Below, piece after piece: positions 62,310 to 64,000 of a stretch of 64,000 bases of DNA. How positions within the stretch are numbered: the stretch's first letter is position 1; each line of letters opens with the position of its first letter. The stretch is from Tenuifilaceae bacterium CYCD (GTDB lineage: Bacteria > Bacteroidota > Bacteroidia > Bacteroidales > Tenuifilaceae): assembly GCA_036322835.1 (NCBI GenBank), contig AP027304.1, positions 2,728,001-2,792,000 of the forward strand. The letters run 5' to 3'. A model generated the notes under the pieces. That model saw nothing but the letters and a program-made list of their open reading frames with translations, was not told where the DNA came from and did not search any database. The translations under genes were made by a program, and so were the position numbers.

Positions 62310-64000
62310 TTATTTTCTGATAAATATAAATTCACCCCCTTCGTCGCCCGCATTTTGTATTGTCCCGAATTGTGGCTCTGTTTGACTATTATTCATTACT
62401 GCGATTCTAAAACTCGCAAATAACTGGTCTGACGGTAAATATTTCTCTGTATTATTATCCAATCGTTTTACTAAATACTCTAAAAAGACACTTTTATCGG
62501 GTACTTCCTTTAAATTACCACTTGTCATTGCAGTTCTACTTGGTAATTTGTAGAGTGAGTTAATTGCTTGGCCAGCATCAGAAAAAGCGGATCTTGTTTT
62601 AAAGATACTCCCACTAAAGCAAGCATCAGCAATTAACAGCGTATGCTTTGTTTTAATGCTGCTCATGTAGTCACTAATTGTGCTATTCCTAATCCAAAAA
62701 GCAGTGCTGCTTTTCTTTGCATTTGAAGGTAACCAGTAACCAAGTTTTTTTTCTTCGTCCCACCAACCGTGTCCTGCATAGAAAACCAATAAGTTGTCGT
62801 TCTCGGTAATTTGATTGCTGATATTATCAAATGCCTCAATCATTTGAACATAGGTTGCATTTTTAATAAAGGTGACATTTTGGGGGTCGAATGAATATTC
62901 GGTTGTAAGCACATTGTATAGTTTTGTCGCATCGTTTATTGGTTCGTCTAATGAATTTATTGCAGGATCGCTGTAATTGTTATTCCCAATAATCAGGGCG
63001 TAATATTTTCCTGTTTGCAAATTACCCGAATTGTTTGTTTTACTACTTACGGCTACAGCATCATTTTGATTTGTTTGCCGTTCAATTACAAATGTTTCCG
63101 TTGCTGTATTTTGCTTAATATCTGTTGCTGTCACTGTAAATGAATTATCACCGTAAGCAAGTAAAACAGTTTTTGAAAAATTGCCCTGCTTATCAACACT
63201 TGCAGGTTCTCCGTTGATTGAAATCTCGTATATTCCGCTGGCATCAGTTGCTTGTCCGGTAATTGTTACTTGGTTTTGTTGCTCAACTGGTTTAAAGCCG
63301 CGTGAGATATTTGGATAATTTATTGTAATTATGGGTGCAATGTTATCCGATTGTATTACTTGTTGTTTACCCAGGTAAGAAACCTTTAAATAATCAATTT
63401 CAATAGAGTTGTAGTTTGCCAACATAAAACCTATTTGCTGAATAGGAATTAAATCGATTGATGCGTCAAAAATAAAATTTGCATTATAAAAGACATAAAT
63501 TTTACTCTTTACTTTACGAATTGTATAGGTGTTAAAATCGCCATAATCAATGGAGTAATCCAGATAGGTGTCCTTTGTGTATTTTGTATATGTACCATAA
63601 GGGCCACTCGAAAAACTATTGAAATTGCCTCCACCAATGGACAGCGTATTTGATGTGGAATATTTTTCTCCAAAGAATAGGATGATAACCGAATATATAT
63701 CCGAATAATTTAGTTTAGCCTTATACTCTATCTCAAAATCAGCATTTATATCTATTGCAACATCCTGATGTATTTCGTCCCAACCTATATTTTTGTCCTT
63801 ATTCCTTAAAATGTATTTATTATCATCAAAAGTCAATGAGTGCGTACTATTGTTTTCGATTATCCAATTATTTCTATTGTCATTAAAATCATCTACAAAT
63901 ATTCTTGTCTTTTGATTTTCGGTATAATCATAGTAGTTTGATTGAGGAAAACCGGTTAGTGAAATGAGGATAAATAAAAACCCAATAAGTACTCTGCTTT
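62310..64000 (-). CDS. Secreted caspase-like protein (N-terminus cut by window end)
   Basis: The reading frame continues upstream past any internal start to base 64000, where a signal peptide is visible (SRVLIGFLFILISLTGFPQSN). Only a few N-terminal residues are missing, and the length is about 563 residues. After the signal comes a concanavalin-like beta-sandwich (about 30-220), then an Ig-like segment (PIITINYPNISRGFKPVEQQNQVTITG). A C-terminal caspase domain follows, with His in FYAGHGWW and Cys in IADACFSGS. The sensing domain differs from the other three caspase-like proteins. Confidence 0.88.
   Translation of the reverse strand, partial: SRVLIGFLFILISLTGFPQSNYYDYTENQKTRIFVDDFNDNRNNWIIENNSTHSLTFDDNKYILRNKDKNIGWDEIHQDVAIDINADFEIEYKAKLNYSDIYSVIILFFGEKYSTSNTLSIGGGNFNSFSSGPYGTYTKYTKDTYLDYSIDYGDFNTYTIRKVKSKIYVFYNANFIFDASIDLIPIQQIGFMLANYNSIEIDYLKVSYLGKQQVIQSDNIAPIITINYPNISRGFKPVEQQNQVTITGQATDASGIYEISINGEPASVDKQGNFSKTVLLAYGDNSFTVTATDIKQNTATETFVIERQTNQNDAVAVSSKTNNSGNLQTGKYYALIIGNNNYSDPAINSLDEPINDATKLYNVLTTEYSFDPQNVTFIKNATYVQMIEAFDNISNQITENDNLLVFYAGHGWWDEEKKLGYWLPSNAKKSSTAFWIRNSTISDYMSSIKTKHTLLIADACFSGSIFKTRSAFSDAGQAINSLYKLPSRTAMTSGNLKEVPDKSVFLEYLVKRLDNNTEKYLPSDQLFASFRIAVMNNSQTEPQFGTIQNAGDEGGEFIFIRK

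Overview
The window is chromosomal DNA of a member of the Bacteroidota, probably class Bacteroidia. The evidence is the gene content: tryptophanase, a BlaI/M56 pair, a FISUMP lipoprotein, WG-repeat and WD40 caspase-like proteins, an OmpA protein and CarboxypepD_reg-like proteins. AT-rich intergenic DNA, a TAnnTTTG-type -7 box and heptamer purine-rich repeats point the same way. No rRNA, tRNA or CRISPR array was recognised.

Layout. 1-9.1 kb is ordinary chromosome: a MATE pump (cut by the window start), tryptophanase, a PatB/MalY-type lyase, an EamA transporter, a TPR-SpoIIE phosphatase, an AlaX-type editing protein and a pentapeptide protein. 9.4-16.9 kb is disturbed. Two near-identical inverted IS1595-type elements, each with its own 8-bp target duplication, split a small Gly-Gly leader-like peptide gene from the gene that directly followed it. 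A Cys-rich lipoprotein is frameshifted, and an IS3-family element interrupts a CPBP protease gene. 16.9-20 kb holds dispersed repeats, a solitary attC-like site behind a 61-aa membrane protein, and the first of four caspase-like proteins. 20-39.3 kb is mostly ordinary: thioesterase, DUF1456, a membrane iron-sulfur operon, lipoproteins, two large caspase fusions (WD40 and WG repeat), OmpA, an RsmH-type methyltransferase, GNAT, DinB and BlaI/M56. 39.4-41.0 kb is a 21-bp minisatellite followed by an IS256-family element.

The main find is 41.1-60.7 kb. Ten imperfect palindromes of 130-136 bp separate genes that all lie on the minus strand. Their outer core boxes (variants of RYYYAAC and GTTRRRY) do not always match within one palindrome. 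The right box of each palindrome is always the reverse complement of the left box of the next one across the intervening gene. This is the signature of integron gene cassettes, so the block reads as a cluster of attC sites lacking an integrase (CALIN) of ten cassettes. At the upstream end, 60680-60688, there is a lone box that matches the first cassette but has no palindrome. This is what an attI end would look like, and a Bacteroidota-type promoter candidate lies about 100 bp upstream. No integron integrase lies in the window.

The cassettes are unusually large and carry defence-like and membrane cargo. One of 6.3 kb has a full type I restriction-modification operon plus an RxxxxH HEPN-like gene. 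One of 4.0 kb has five genes: zinc-ribbon/TPR, membrane protein, SPFH-SHOCT, YidD-like and an anchored protein. Others carry a PD-(D/E)XK protein with a secreted partner, an XRE regulator preceded by a 21-bp phased repeat array, a FISUMP lipoprotein, an aspartic protease with two DTG motifs, several unrecognised proteins and one decayed gene. From 61.0 kb a regulatory-domain protein and a fourth caspase-like protein, cut by the window end, follow.
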